Shown here one piece after another: positions 43,959-52,550 of a stretch of 64,000 nt of DNA. The stretch covers positions 1 through 64,000 of the forward strand of contig SVSH01000002.1 of assembly GCA_015064395.1 (NCBI GenBank), given 5' to 3'. Under the pieces are notes generated by a model that was not told the DNA's origin, ran no database searches, and saw nothing but the letters and a program-made list of their open reading frames with translations. A program made the position numbers and the translations under genes. This DNA is from Oscillospiraceae bacterium. GTDB lineage: Bacteria > Bacillota > Clostridia > Oscillospirales > CAG-272. Positions within the stretch are counted from its first letter, which is position 1; every line of letters begins with the position of its first letter.

Positions 43959-44891
43959 TTATTCTTGGATATTCATTTGATCGAGCAGATGCTTGTTGAA
44001 TTCCTCGGCGGTGTTATATCCCATGCGCTTTTGACGATTGTTCATAGCGGCAATCTCCAGGATGATGGCCAGGTTTCGTCCGGGGCTGACCGGAATGGTC
44101 AGCGAAGGGAGCTTGAGCCCGAGAATTTCAATCGTCTCGCCCTCAAGACCCAGTCGATCGTACATTTTTCCTTCTTGCCAAGGCTCCAGCTTGACGACAA
44201 GGTCGATCTTTTCGGTATCCTTGACGGCACCCATACCGAACAAGCGGCGGATGTCAACGATGCCGATGCCGCGTAACTCAACGTAGTGGCGGATGAGATC
44301 GGGCGCCGAGCCGACCAGGGCCTTGGAGGAGACGCGCTTGATCTCGACAGCATCGTCTGCGATCAGTCGGTGACCGCGCTTGACCAATTCAATGGCGTTT
44401 TCACTCTTACCGACGCCGCTGTCACCCAGGATCAGGATACCCTCGCCGTACACCTCGACGAGAACGCCGTGGCGGGTGATGCGGGGGGCAAGATGGACGT
44501 TGAGCGAAGCGATCATAGCCGCCATCAAGGGGCTGGTCTTTTCGCTGGAGCGCAAAAGGGGGACGCCGGTGGTGCGGCAGGCCTCTTCCAGCGCTTCAAA
44601 CACGGGAAGGCCGGAGGTAATGATGATGGCAACGGGGCGCGCATTGACAAGCGCGCGCAGACGGGTGGCGCGATCCTCCTCAGAAAGCGAGCGCAAAAAA
44701 TAGGTTTCGGCACTGCCGATGATCTGGATGCGGGCACTTTCAAATCGCTCATAATAGCCGCCAAGCGCCAGGCCCGGACGGTTGAGCTCAGGGGTGGTAA
44801 TGAGGATAGACTCATAATTTTCCGGCGTGGTGATACTTTCCAGGGAAAATTCAGTCGCGATGGTATGTAAAGGGATGGTGTATTTTGCCAT
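43959..44891 (-). CDS. hprK: HPr kinase/phosphorylase
   Basis: A 310-residue bifunctional enzyme that phosphorylates HPr on Ser46 in carbon catabolite repression. Walker A GDSGVGKSENA is near residue 155 and the HprK signature ELRGIGIVDIRRLFGMGAV near 203. Its length is exact for the family. AAAGGAGG precedes the ATG at 44891. Its presence indicates a Gram-positive-type PTS regulation. Confidence 0.95.
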   Translation of the reverse strand: MAKYTIPLHTIATEFSLESITTPENYESILITTPELNRPGLALGGYYERFESARIQIIGSAETYFLRSLSEEDRATRLRALVNARPVAIIITSGLPVFEALEEACRTTGVPLLRSSEKTSPLMAAMIASLNVHLAPRITRHGVLVEVYGEGILILGDSGVGKSENAIELVKRGHRLIADDAVEIKRVSSKALVGSAPDLIRHYVELRGIGIVDIRRLFGMGAVKDTEKIDLVVKLEPWQEGKMYDRLGLEGETIEILGLKLPSLTIPVSPGRNLAIILEIAAMNNRQKRMGYNTAEEFNKHLLDQMNIQE

Positions 44892-45054
44892 GATCGATCC
44901 TCCTTTTACTCTTTTCTCATAGTATACCACGAAAATCCCGGCTTGTCTACCCCCGAGGGTCTATTTTTTGTTTTGGCATTTGTCAAACGGGAGGAGGGAG
45001 GCATATGCTGACAGTGAAGTGCCGGCGGTTGTCCGGCAGAGAAAGGAGGTCCAT

Positions 45055-45276
45055 ATGAAACTGGATCAAAATGCGGTACGGCGACTGTTGTCCTTGAACG
45101 ACGCGCAGCTGCGGGTGCTGATCACCCGTTTGGCGGGAGAAAACGGAATTGACTTGGCGGGGTTTACCATTCGCCCCGACGATATTGCTTCGGTGCGTCG
45201 CGCGCTGGAGATGGCTACGGATGAGGACATCAGTCGTGCCGCGCGGCAGATCGAGCAGATGCGGCGGGATCGGTGA
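45055..45276 (+). CDS. Small hypothetical protein, cassette gene 1
   Basis: A 73-residue, highly charged helical protein (MKLDQNAVRRLLSLNDAQLR) with no known motif. GAAAGGAGG stands ahead of the ATG at 45055. Its stop overlaps the region of the next start. It is the first of three tightly packed small genes of unknown role; a link with sporulation or the cell surface is only a guess. Confidence 0.65.
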   Translation: MKLDQNAVRRLLSLNDAQLRVLITRLAGENGIDLAGFTIRPDDIASVRRALEMATDEDISRAARQIEQMRRDR

Positions 45277-45287
45277 TGGAGGGAGAT

Positions 45288-45656
45288 ATGCAGGACAGGG
45301 CGGGACACAGCATGCTAGAGGAGCTTTTGGCATCGGTCGAAGCGGATGAGTCTTTGCGTGACGCGGATGGCACGAAGGGGGAAGATGCTCCGGATGCTAC
45401 GGCAAAGGCGGGGGAGGGCAATGAAGGGCTTGGGGCTTTGTTTTCCAATCCCGAGCTGTTGAGCAAGCTGCCTGCTCTGATGCGGGTGGTGCAGACGATG
45501 ACCACGCCATCGCCCCCTTTGCCCGACAAGAGGCCGCAGACACCCGAGGCGTTGCTCTGCGCCTTGCGTCCGTATCTCGGCGAGGGGCGGCGGCAGGCGT
45601 TGGATGCCATGATCCGCATCTCTCGCTTGAGTGAGTCGTTGCGATCCTTGCAGTGA
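45288..45656 (+). CDS. Hypothetical protein, cassette gene 2
   Basis: A 122-residue acidic protein. A disordered middle rich in D, E, G and A (about 20-50) leads to a conserved-looking C-terminus (PEALLCALRPYLGEGRRQAL then DAMIRISRLSESLRSL). GGAGGGAG supports the ATG at 45288; an ATG at 45276 that overlaps the previous stop is the alternative. The function is unknown. Confidence 0.65.
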   Translation: MQDRAGHSMLEELLASVEADESLRDADGTKGEDAPDATAKAGEGNEGLGALFSNPELLSKLPALMRVVQTMTTPSPPLPDKRPQTPEALLCALRPYLGEGRRQALDAMIRISRLSESLRSLQ

Positions 45657-45670
45657 AAGGGGGAGGGAGT

Positions 45671-46042
45671 ATGTATACACAGCGACCCATACCGCCGGGG
45701 GGGATGTCCATTCCGCAGAATTACGGAGGCAACGCCTTTCGCTACCCACCCATCGGCGGATTGGAGGAGGCGGCTCCCGCAGCCGAAGAGGAGCTGCACT
45801 GCCATGAGGAGCCAATCGTTGCGCAAGAACCGATGGTGATAGAGGAGGAAAAAGAGACTTGCGGCACGAACGAAAAAGTGCCCCGTTCCGCACTTTTATT
45901 CGGACGCCATCGCGGCGAGGAGGAGCTACTGCTGATCGGTCTGTTTTTGCTGTTGGCGGGCGACGGCGTGATCGGCGGGGGGCATGAAAAGCCCCAGGGA
46001 GATATTTTACTGTACTTATTGTTGCTTTTCTTTTGCGGATAA
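45671..46042 (+). CDS. Hypothetical protein with hydrophobic C-terminus, cassette gene 3
   Basis: A 123-residue protein: a Pro/Gly-rich N-terminus (MYTQRPIPPGGM), an acidic middle and a C-terminal block with two leucine-rich segments (ELLLIGLFLLLAGDG and DILLYLLLLFF) separated by a short polar turn. It may insert in a membrane as a tail-anchored hairpin. GGGGGAGGG precedes the ATG at 45671. It ends the three-gene unit. Confidence 0.65.
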   Translation: MYTQRPIPPGGMSIPQNYGGNAFRYPPIGGLEEAAPAAEEELHCHEEPIVAQEPMVIEEEKETCGTNEKVPRSALLFGRHRGEEELLLIGLFLLLAGDGVIGGGHEKPQGDILLYLLLLFFCG

Positions 46043-46068
46043 AAGGGGACTGTCGCATGACAGTCCCC
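46041..46068 (-). terminator. Terminator of the foldase gene
   Basis: ggggactgtc/gacagtcccc with GCAT loop; T run on the minus strand. The loop-side sequence resembles the hairpin at 43927. Confidence 0.8.
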
Positions 46069-46075
46069 GGGGAAA

Positions 46076-47110
46076 TTATTTCATAGCGACGAGATCGATG
46101 GATGTTCCGTAGTCGTTCCATTCGACCTCGATCTCGCGGCGGTAGTCGGTCAGAAGTGCCTCTACCTGGGCGTATTGATAGGATTGCAGGAGCTTTGTGA
46201 CGTTGGCGGTGATATAAGCCTCGTCGAGCGGCTGGCGGGAGATGATATAGAAGCCCTCGTCACACTCAACGACGCCGCTGAACTGTCCGATCTCAAGCGC
46301 AAAGGCGGCCTCCTCGTAGGCGAGATCCATCTCGCCGCGGGTGAAGTGATAAGGGACCCTGCCCTCGCTTGTGTCCTCGTTGTACTTGGAGCCGATCAGC
46401 TCCTCGATCTTCTTGCCTTCGACCATCATCCCGTGTACCTGCTCGGCCAGCTGGCGATTGACGTCAACGCTGTCGCCGGCATCGTTGCCGATGAAGATAT
46501 GATAAGTGGCGCAATAGTTTTCGTCATCCAGGGCATAGGGGAGAAAATCCTTTTCGCTCTCGATGATCAGATCCAGATCCATCATCGCGTAGACCATTTC
46601 TCGCTCGCAGATGTCCGTTGCCAGGGAGTAGCGGACGAAATGGTCGGTCATATACAGCGACTTGAGCATATCGATATAGTCACGTCGCTTGCCAATGGCG
46701 GCGACCGTCTCGTCGATGCGCGCTTGCACCTCATCCTGGATGGCCTGCTCGTTTACGTCGATCTGGAAGGTCTTGGCCATGGCCACGATGGAGCAGTTGA
46801 TCTTGAGCGCCTCGGTGACCTTTTCCATGAGCTGGGGAAGATATTTTTCCGTCAATGCAGCATCTTCCCAAATGGTAGCACCATAGCGGTACGCCAGGTC
46901 TTCCTTGTATACCATGGTGACGTAGCGCAGCTCCTCATAATAGATGTCGACTCCCTCACAGGTGGCAACGACCTTCAGATCCTGCTCGGAGGGCTTGATG
47001 GGCTTGGAGGTAGAGGAGCAAGAGAGAAGGGACAGGGTAAGGAGAGCAAGGCAGAGAAAAAGGCAAAGGGATCTCCTTGCTGCGGTGGTTATTTTGAATG
47101 ATTGATACAT
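46076..47110 (-). CDS. PrsA/SurA-like foldase lipoprotein
   Basis: A 344-residue lipoprotein: signal peptide with lipobox LLSC (Cys about 31), a SurA-N-type helical domain (about 45-190) and a degenerate parvulin-like rotamase segment (about 205-300: ATYHIFIG, FALEIGQFSGVVECDEGFYI). It is expected to help fold exported proteins outside the membrane. Whether the rotamase is active cannot be told. It is monocistronic. Confidence 0.8.
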   Translation of the reverse strand: MYQSFKITTAARRSLCLFLCLALLTLSLLSCSSTSKPIKPSEQDLKVVATCEGVDIYYEELRYVTMVYKEDLAYRYGATIWEDAALTEKYLPQLMEKVTEALKINCSIVAMAKTFQIDVNEQAIQDEVQARIDETVAAIGKRRDYIDMLKSLYMTDHFVRYSLATDICEREMVYAMMDLDLIIESEKDFLPYALDDENYCATYHIFIGNDAGDSVDVNRQLAEQVHGMMVEGKKIEELIGSKYNEDTSEGRVPYHFTRGEMDLAYEEAAFALEIGQFSGVVECDEGFYIISRQPLDEAYITANVTKLLQSYQYAQVEALLTDYRREIEVEWNDYGTSIDLVAMK

Positions 47111-47222
47111 GATGAACCTACCTTAAAACGGATTTACCCCCACATTATACCCCCTTTTTGTGACCGTGGTATGAATATCGGGCGGAAATTTTTATATTTT
47201 TTCAAAAAAAGCGAAAAAAGAC

Positions 47223-47251
47223 TATACAAAAACAAGAAAAAATGATATAAT
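47223..47251 (+). promoter_or_regulatory. Promoter of dagK operon
   Basis: TATACA at 47223-47228, TATAAT at 47246-47251, 17-bp spacer. Confidence 0.55.
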
Positions 47252-47305
47252 GGTTACGATTTGGATCAGGAGAGTGGCAGTGCCACGGAAAGTGCAGGAT
47301 AGCGA

Positions 47306-48286
47306 ATGAAGCATATATATTTGATCAATCCCGCGGCGGGACGCAGCGATTCGACCGACGTGCTCAGCGAGCAGATCCGGGCGGCTTATGAGGATGGGGA
47401 GCACGAGGCCGTGCTTTACCGTACCGCCGGTGTGGGCGACGCGACGCGCTACGTGCGTGAATATTGCACCGAGCATCCCGACGAGGAGGTCCGCTTTTAT
47501 GCCTGTGGCGGTGACGGTACCTTTAACGAGGTAGCGGCCGGTGCACAAGGATTTGCACACGCGGCAGTGGGACTTATCCCCGTTGGCACGGGCAACGATT
47601 TCATGCGCAACTTTGTCGGCGGGGAACAGTTTATGAATGTGTCCGCGCAAAAAGAGGGCGAGGTCATGGAACTGGATCTCATTCGCTGTAACGAATATTA
47701 TGGCGTCAATCTGCTCAACACCGGCTTTGACTGTGAGGTCGTCGTTAAAACATCCGAGATCAAGCGCAGTCGCTTAGTCCCCAAGGGCATGGCCTACGGC
47801 ATGGGCGTGGCGATCGAGCTGATCCGCAAGCCGGGCGTTACGGTCGAACTGTCGGTGGACGGCAGTGAGCCCGTAAAAAAGGAACTGTTGCTTTGCGCGG
47901 TCGGTAACGGTGCGCGTTATGGCGGTGGCTTTACGCCTCTGCCCTTTGCCAGCCTGCGCGACGGGCTTTTGGACGTATGCATCGTCAAAAACGTCAGCCG
48001 CCTGACCTTTGTCAAGCTGGTTGGCTCTTATAAAAAAGGAGAGCACGTGATCCCTCGAAATGCTAAAATTTTGGAGTATCTGAAGTGCCGCAAGATACAT
48101 ATGAAATTCCCCCAGCCTCAGAACGTCTGCATGGACGGCGAGGTCAGACAGATGGAGGAGTGCGACATTGAGGTCATTCCCGCAGGGCTTCGCTTTGTGC
48201 TTCCCGTCGGATGCGCGCCCATCGTCCGTCCCGAATACCGTGAGGATTGGAGCGAGCGGGAGATCTTGGTTGGCGCTGGCAAATGA
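47306..48286 (+). CDS. Diacylglycerol/lipid kinase, DagK/YegS family
   Basis: A 326-residue soluble lipid kinase. The catalytic loop GGDGTFNEVAAG is near residue 68 and the nucleotide-binding PVGTGNDFMRNF near 93; INPAAGR opens the protein. In Gram-positive bacteria DagK recycles diacylglycerol from lipoteichoic acid synthesis into phosphatidate. Its stop overlaps the following phosphoesterase start by ATGA. Confidence 0.92.
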   Translation: MKHIYLINPAAGRSDSTDVLSEQIRAAYEDGEHEAVLYRTAGVGDATRYVREYCTEHPDEEVRFYACGGDGTFNEVAAGAQGFAHAAVGLIPVGTGNDFMRNFVGGEQFMNVSAQKEGEVMELDLIRCNEYYGVNLLNTGFDCEVVVKTSEIKRSRLVPKGMAYGMGVAIELIRKPGVTVELSVDGSEPVKKELLLCAVGNGARYGGGFTPLPFASLRDGLLDVCIVKNVSRLTFVKLVGSYKKGEHVIPRNAKILEYLKCRKIHMKFPQPQNVCMDGEVRQMEECDIEVIPAGLRFVLPVGCAPIVRPEYREDWSEREILVGAGK

Positions 48287-48834
48287 AGGAACATTTTGAG
48301 GCTTTGGTTCTCTCGGATTCCCACGGACGGCGGGATGCCGTCGTGGCAGTCCTGTCCCGGTTGAATTTCCGACCGCACGCCCTGCTGTTTTTAGGCGACG
48401 GCTTGCGGGATCTGTCTGCGATCACGAGCGATGACCGGTATGCGGATCTTTCCGTTTATGCCGTGGCCGGTAACTGTGACGGCTCTATGATCTTTCCCGC
48501 TGACGAGCCCAAGGTTCGCATGGTGCAGTTGGGAGAGGTGCGGGTGCTGATGATGCACGGGCACACCTTCGACGTCAAATGGGGTCTTGGGGAGGCTGTC
48601 GCTTATGCGGCTAAAAAAGGGGCTGACGTGCTGCTCTATGGGCACACGCACGCGCCGTATGAAAAGACGTTGCCCCAAGGGGAGCGCCTGCGCGACGGCA
48701 CGGTCCTGCAAAAGCCCCTTTTGGTGGCCAACCCCGGCAGTCTTGGCGCACCGCGCGATGGGCAATCCCCAAGCTTTGGTGTCTTGACTGTGAAGGGGAA
48801 GAGCGTTCTCTTTTCGCACGGTACGCTACTGTAA
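48283..48834 (+). CDS. YfcE/MJ0936-type metallophosphoesterase
   Basis: A 183-residue calcineurin-like phosphodiesterase. Metal-site motifs: DSHGR (about 11), GDGLRD (in place of the usual GD), GNCD (about 64), MHGHTF (about 90) and GHTHAPY (about 123). The natural substrate is unknown for the family. It is coupled to dagK through an ATGA overlap. Confidence 0.9.
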   Translation: MKEHFEALVLSDSHGRRDAVVAVLSRLNFRPHALLFLGDGLRDLSAITSDDRYADLSVYAVAGNCDGSMIFPADEPKVRMVQLGEVRVLMMHGHTFDVKWGLGEAVAYAAKKGADVLLYGHTHAPYEKTLPQGERLRDGTVLQKPLLVANPGSLGAPRDGQSPSFGVLTVKGKSVLFSHGTLL

Positions 48835-48844
48835 CAAAAAAAGT

Positions 48845-48885
48845 GCCGCCGAAGCACCCTCGACGGGTTGCTCGGCGGCGATTTT
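48845..48885. terminator. Terminator between phosphoesterase and spoVG
   Basis: gccgccgaagcaccc / gggttgctcggcggc followed by ATTTT; an A run on the other side makes it bidirectional. Confidence 0.8.
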
Positions 48886-48980
48886 CGCGCACGGGATGGG
48901 AATGGGGTTAACGATCCGCAACGGCGGGTGCGCGATGCTCGAATGACAAAGATCGGAACGAGAGAGCGGTTCCTGCTTTA

Positions 48981-49322
48981 TCAAACGTTCAGGGCGGGCT
49001 CCTCCGCGACGACGTCAGCCGTCATCGCCTCCTCCAGCGCCATCTCAGCGCGGCGTGCCTCCTCGGCGGCCAGCTCCTGCTCGTAAGCGGCGAGAACGGC
49101 CTCCTCTAAAGACGTGCGGAAGTGCGAGTTGATGGGGTGGACGATGTCACGATAGGTGTCGTCCGGATTCTTGCGGCTGGGCATGACGATAAAGAACTTG
49201 TCGCGTGCGTTGATGATCTTGATGTCGTGCACGGCAAGCTGGCCGTCAAAGGTGACCGATACGATGGCCTTCATAGGGCCTTCGTCGAACAGCTTTCTGA
49301 CCTTTACGTCGGTAATTTGCAT
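48981..49322 (-). CDS. spoVG: Septation/regulatory protein SpoVG
   Basis: A 113-residue protein. The first 85 residues (MQITDVKVRKLF, FIVMPSRK, DIVHPINSHFR) match SpoVG, a small nucleic-acid-binding regulator tied to septation and sporulation; an Ala/Glu-rich helical tail extends it. AAGGAGG precedes the ATG. A TATAAT-like box lies at 49379-49384 on the minus strand. Confidence 0.93.
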   Translation of the reverse strand: MQITDVKVRKLFDEGPMKAIVSVTFDGQLAVHDIKIINARDKFFIVMPSRKNPDDTYRDIVHPINSHFRTSLEEAVLAAYEQELAAEEARRAEMALEEAMTADVVAEEPALNV

Positions 49323-49517
49323 GTTTTTGTCCTCCTTGGTTAGATGATCGTTGATGATATTTTTCCTTTTACAGCATTATTATAAATGCGAATTGTGATA
49401 ATTATTCAACGGGAATTGGTTTTTTTTGTGAAACTTCGCGCGATATGGAAGCTTTGCGTAAATAAAGTATGAACTTTTTTCGCACGGTGCTGTGAAAAAA
49501 TAGAAAAGAGGGAATGG

Positions 49518-50936
49518 ATGTCCACACCCAATACACACTACGGAGCAGAGGCTCTGTGCCGACTGCTCGCGGACAAAAATTCAATATATTTTCTTGGCAT
49601 CGGGGGCATCAGTATGTCCTCGTTGGCCCTGTTGACGCACCGGCGCGGCCTTCGTGTCGGGGGCTATGACCGCACGCGAAGCGAGGTCACGGGGCGCTTG
49701 GAGGCGAGCGGCATCCTCGTCCACGACACGCCCGACCCTGCTCATTTGGATGGCTTTGAGGCCGTCGTGTACACGGTGGCGATTGCCGAGGATCATCCCG
49801 AATACCTGGAGGCCAAGCGTCGCGGCTTACCGCTTGTCTCCCGCTCGGACTATCTGGGATACTTGATGCTGGATTATCAGTCGCGTATTGGCGTGGCGGG
49901 AAGCCACGGCAAGAGCACCGCGACCTGTATGTGCGCCCAGATCCTGATGAGTGCCTTGTGCGATCCGACCGTCATGTCGGGTGCCCCCATGCGCTCTATG
50001 GGCGGGGCCTTCCGCCTGGGCGGTCGCAACAGCATGGTCTTTGAGGCCTGCGAATATAAGGACTCCTTTTTGGATTTCAATCCCACCGTGGCGGTGGTGC
50101 TTAATTGCGAGCTCGACCATGTGGACTATTTCAAGAGCATGGAGCAGATCCGCGCCTCCTTTGCGGCCTTTGCTGACCGTGCGGGCAAGGACGGATGTGT
50201 CGTATACAACGCCGACGATAGAGAGACGTGTCTTTCCATGTGTGACGTTATCCCGCGTCGAGTGACGTTTGGCATCGAGAACACGACAGCGGATTATCGC
50301 GCTACGGGCATCGATCTGACAGGCGGCTACGCCTCCTTTGATCTGTGGCATCACGATCGCCCTATGGGGCGCGTTCGCTTACGCGTGCCGGGACGGCATA
50401 ACGTCTACAACGCGCTGGCGGCGGCCGCGGCCACGCACGAGTGCGGTCTGTGCTCCCGCGATATTGTGCGAGGCCTGGAAGAATTTGAAGGTGCTGTGCG
50501 TCGCATGGAATACAAGGGAAAATTGAACGGTGCTGTGGTGTTTGACGATTACGGCCATCATCCCACCGAGGTCAATGCGACACTGCGTGAGTCCCGCCTT
50601 TTGGGTACGGGACGGCTGATCTGCGCCTTCCAACCCCATACCTACAGCCGGACGGCAACGCTGTTTGAGGACTACGTCAAGGCACTTACTCTTGCAGATA
50701 CGGTCGTGGTGGCTCCCATCTACGCGGCGCGTGAAACCGACGATCGCGGCGTCAGCGCCACCAAGCTGGCCGAGGCTGTCAATGCGGCGACAGGCAGGGA
50801 AGTGGCCAGAGGATGCGAGGACATGGCGCTGGTGGTCGGTGCTTTGTGTGAGCTGGCTCGCCCCGGTGACACTGTCATCGTCATGGGCGCAGGCAACATC
50901 GATAGTGTATACGTCGGACTGCCGCTGGAAAAGTAA
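49518..50936 (+). CDS. murC: UDP-N-acetylmuramate-L-alanine ligase
   Basis: A 472-residue cytoplasmic Mur ligase that adds L-Ala to UDP-MurNAc. GIGGISMSSLA is near residue 27, P-loop GSHGKST near 128, and the C-terminal domain has DDYGHHPTEV near 345 and CAFQPHTYSRT near 373, which are characteristic of MurC. It has its own terminator and is not in a dcw cluster here. Confidence 0.95.
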   Translation: MSTPNTHYGAEALCRLLADKNSIYFLGIGGISMSSLALLTHRRGLRVGGYDRTRSEVTGRLEASGILVHDTPDPAHLDGFEAVVYTVAIAEDHPEYLEAKRRGLPLVSRSDYLGYLMLDYQSRIGVAGSHGKSTATCMCAQILMSALCDPTVMSGAPMRSMGGAFRLGGRNSMVFEACEYKDSFLDFNPTVAVVLNCELDHVDYFKSMEQIRASFAAFADRAGKDGCVVYNADDRETCLSMCDVIPRRVTFGIENTTADYRATGIDLTGGYASFDLWHHDRPMGRVRLRVPGRHNVYNALAAAAATHECGLCSRDIVRGLEEFEGAVRRMEYKGKLNGAVVFDDYGHHPTEVNATLRESRLLGTGRLICAFQPHTYSRTATLFEDYVKALTLADTVVVAPIYAARETDDRGVSATKLAEAVNAATGREVARGCEDMALVVGALCELARPGDTVIVMGAGNIDSVYVGLPLEK

Positions 50937-50943
50937 AGAGAAA

Positions 50944-50974
50944 GAACCGCATCCATGACGGGTGCGGTTCTTTT
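50944..50974 (+). terminator. murC terminator
   Basis: gaaccgcatcc/gggtgcggttc (one wobble) followed by TTTT. Confidence 0.9.
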
Positions 50975-50989
50975 CGTATGCCGTTGGTG

Positions 50990-52312
50990 TTAGAAAATCG
51001 GATATCCTGCGTTTGTGTGCGCCTCGATGAGGTCGTTGCAAAGGGATACGATCTCGTCGGTCGAGAGCTGTGCACCCGTGTGAGGATCCATCATGGCCGC
51101 CTGGTAGAGATATTCGATCTTGCCCGTGCGCGCGGCCTCAATGGTCAGCATCTGGGGATAGATATTGGAGGCGTTCATGGCCGCCAGCTGAAGGGGTAGG
51201 TCACCGACGTAGGTGGGGGTGATGCCGCATCGATCGACAAGGCAGGGAACCTCGACGCAAGCCTCTCGTGGCAGATTGGAAATGCAACCGTTGTTGATCA
51301 CGTTGCCGCCGATCTTGTACGGGTTGCCCGTGACCATAGCCTCCATGATGTAGGAGGCGTACTCTCCCGTGCGGCTGTGCTGTACGTTGCCGCCGTTCAT
51401 CAGCTCCTCGCGCTGCTGTTTCCAGCCTGCGATCTGGTTGATACAGCGGCGGGGGTATTCGTCCAGCGGTATATTGAATTTTTGGATCAGATCATCGCGC
51501 CCCGCCTTGATGTAGAAGGGATTGTACTCGGCGTTGTGCTCGCTGCTCTCGGTGCAGTAGTAGCCCAGCTTTTCGATGTAATCGTAGCGCACCATGTCGG
51601 GGTGTCTTCCCGCGGCGTTGCGCTCCTTGGCGCGGCGACGGATCTCGGGGTAGAGGTCGTTGCCGTTCTTGTCGAATACCTCGAGCAGCCAGCCCATGTG
51701 GTTGATGCCGGCGATCTTGGTGCGACAGCCCTCCACCTTGTCGCCCATACCGAGCGTGTGCAGTAGCGTCTCACCGCAGAATTGGACGCTGTGGCAAAGA
51801 CCGACCGTCTTGATGCCGGTGTAGCGTTGCATATAGCCCGAAAGAATGGCCATAGGGTTGGTGTAGTTGAGGAACCAGGCGTCGGGGCAGACCTCCTCCA
51901 TGTCACGGGCAAAATCCTTGAGAACGTGGATGGTGCGCATGCCGCGCATGATGCCCCCGATGCCCATGGTGTCGGCAATGGTCTGGCGCAGACCGTACTT
52001 TTTGGGCACCTCAAAGTCGATGATGGTACAGGGATCGTAAAGCCCGACCTGAATGGCGTTGACTACAAAGGAGGCGCCGCGCAGTGCCTCTTTGCGCTGC
52101 TCCACACCAAGATACTTGCGCACGGTAGCGCGTCCTTCGTTGATGCATCGGTTCATGGCGGTGATGAGCAGATACGACTCCTCCAGGCGCTCGGCGTCAA
52201 TGTCGTACAGGGCAATCTCGATGTCGTAAAACAGCGGGCAGAGCATAATATCGCCCAGCACGTTCTTGGAAAACACGGTGCTACCCGCGCCCATAAAGGT
52301 GATCTTGATCAT
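50990..52312 (-). CDS. GH4-family glycosidase, probable alpha-galactosidase/alpha-glucosidase
   Basis: A 440-residue NAD+/Mn2+-dependent glycoside hydrolase. NAD motif MGAGST is at residues 7-12, NYTNPM near 148, GLCHSVQ near 170 and GINHMGW near 199. The CHSVQ signature is typical of the MelA-like branch. These enzymes usually act on imported sugars in the cytosol. The ATG at 52312 is chosen because AAAGG is then well spaced; an ATG at 52321 and a GTG at 52336 are alternatives. It is monocistronic. Confidence 0.9.
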   Translation of the reverse strand: MIKITFMGAGSTVFSKNVLGDIMLCPLFYDIEIALYDIDAERLEESYLLITAMNRCINEGRATVRKYLGVEQRKEALRGASFVVNAIQVGLYDPCTIIDFEVPKKYGLRQTIADTMGIGGIMRGMRTIHVLKDFARDMEEVCPDAWFLNYTNPMAILSGYMQRYTGIKTVGLCHSVQFCGETLLHTLGMGDKVEGCRTKIAGINHMGWLLEVFDKNGNDLYPEIRRRAKERNAAGRHPDMVRYDYIEKLGYYCTESSEHNAEYNPFYIKAGRDDLIQKFNIPLDEYPRRCINQIAGWKQQREELMNGGNVQHSRTGEYASYIMEAMVTGNPYKIGGNVINNGCISNLPREACVEVPCLVDRCGITPTYVGDLPLQLAAMNASNIYPQMLTIEAARTGKIEYLYQAAMMDPHTGAQLSTDEIVSLCNDLIEAHTNAGYPIF

Positions 52313-52355
52313 GGCTTGCATCCTTTCTCCGCCCACGGCGGCTTGGCTTTTTTAC

Positions 52356-52384
52356 AGTATAGCATATTTTTTGTGCAATTTCAA
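52356..52384 (-). promoter_or_regulatory. Promoter of the GH4 gene
   Basis: Minus strand TTGAAA (52379-52384) and TATACT (52356-52361), 17-bp spacer. Confidence 0.65.
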
Positions 52385-52414
52385 CCACAAATTGTGCCGA
52401 TTTTGGGAAAAAAG

Positions 52415-52443
52415 TTGACACAAGGGACAAAGCGTGATATAAT
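52415..52443 (+). promoter_or_regulatory. Consensus promoter of the 52551 lipoprotein
   Basis: TTGACA at 52415-52420, TATAAT at 52438-52443, 17-bp spacer. The resulting leader is about 100 nt and holds a structured repeat. Confidence 0.85.
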
Positions 52444-52462
52444 GAAAGTGGAAAAGGTTTTT

Positions 52463-52517
52463 GACCGCAGGGACGCACTGTTTGCGCCCGCGGGAGACCG
52501 CAGGTTGCCCCTACGAG
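52463..52517 (+). repeat. Degenerate copy of the 25-bp inverted repeat, in a 5' leader
   Basis: ccgcagggacgcactgtttg..cgcccg followed by cgggagaccgcaggttgcccctacg resembles the two arms of the perfect repeat at 63029-63103. Here the arms are adjacent and imperfect, and lie between promoter and start codon. Confidence 0.55.
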
Positions 52518-52550
52518 AGAAGATGGAGAGTATATGGAAAGGAGAACCCC

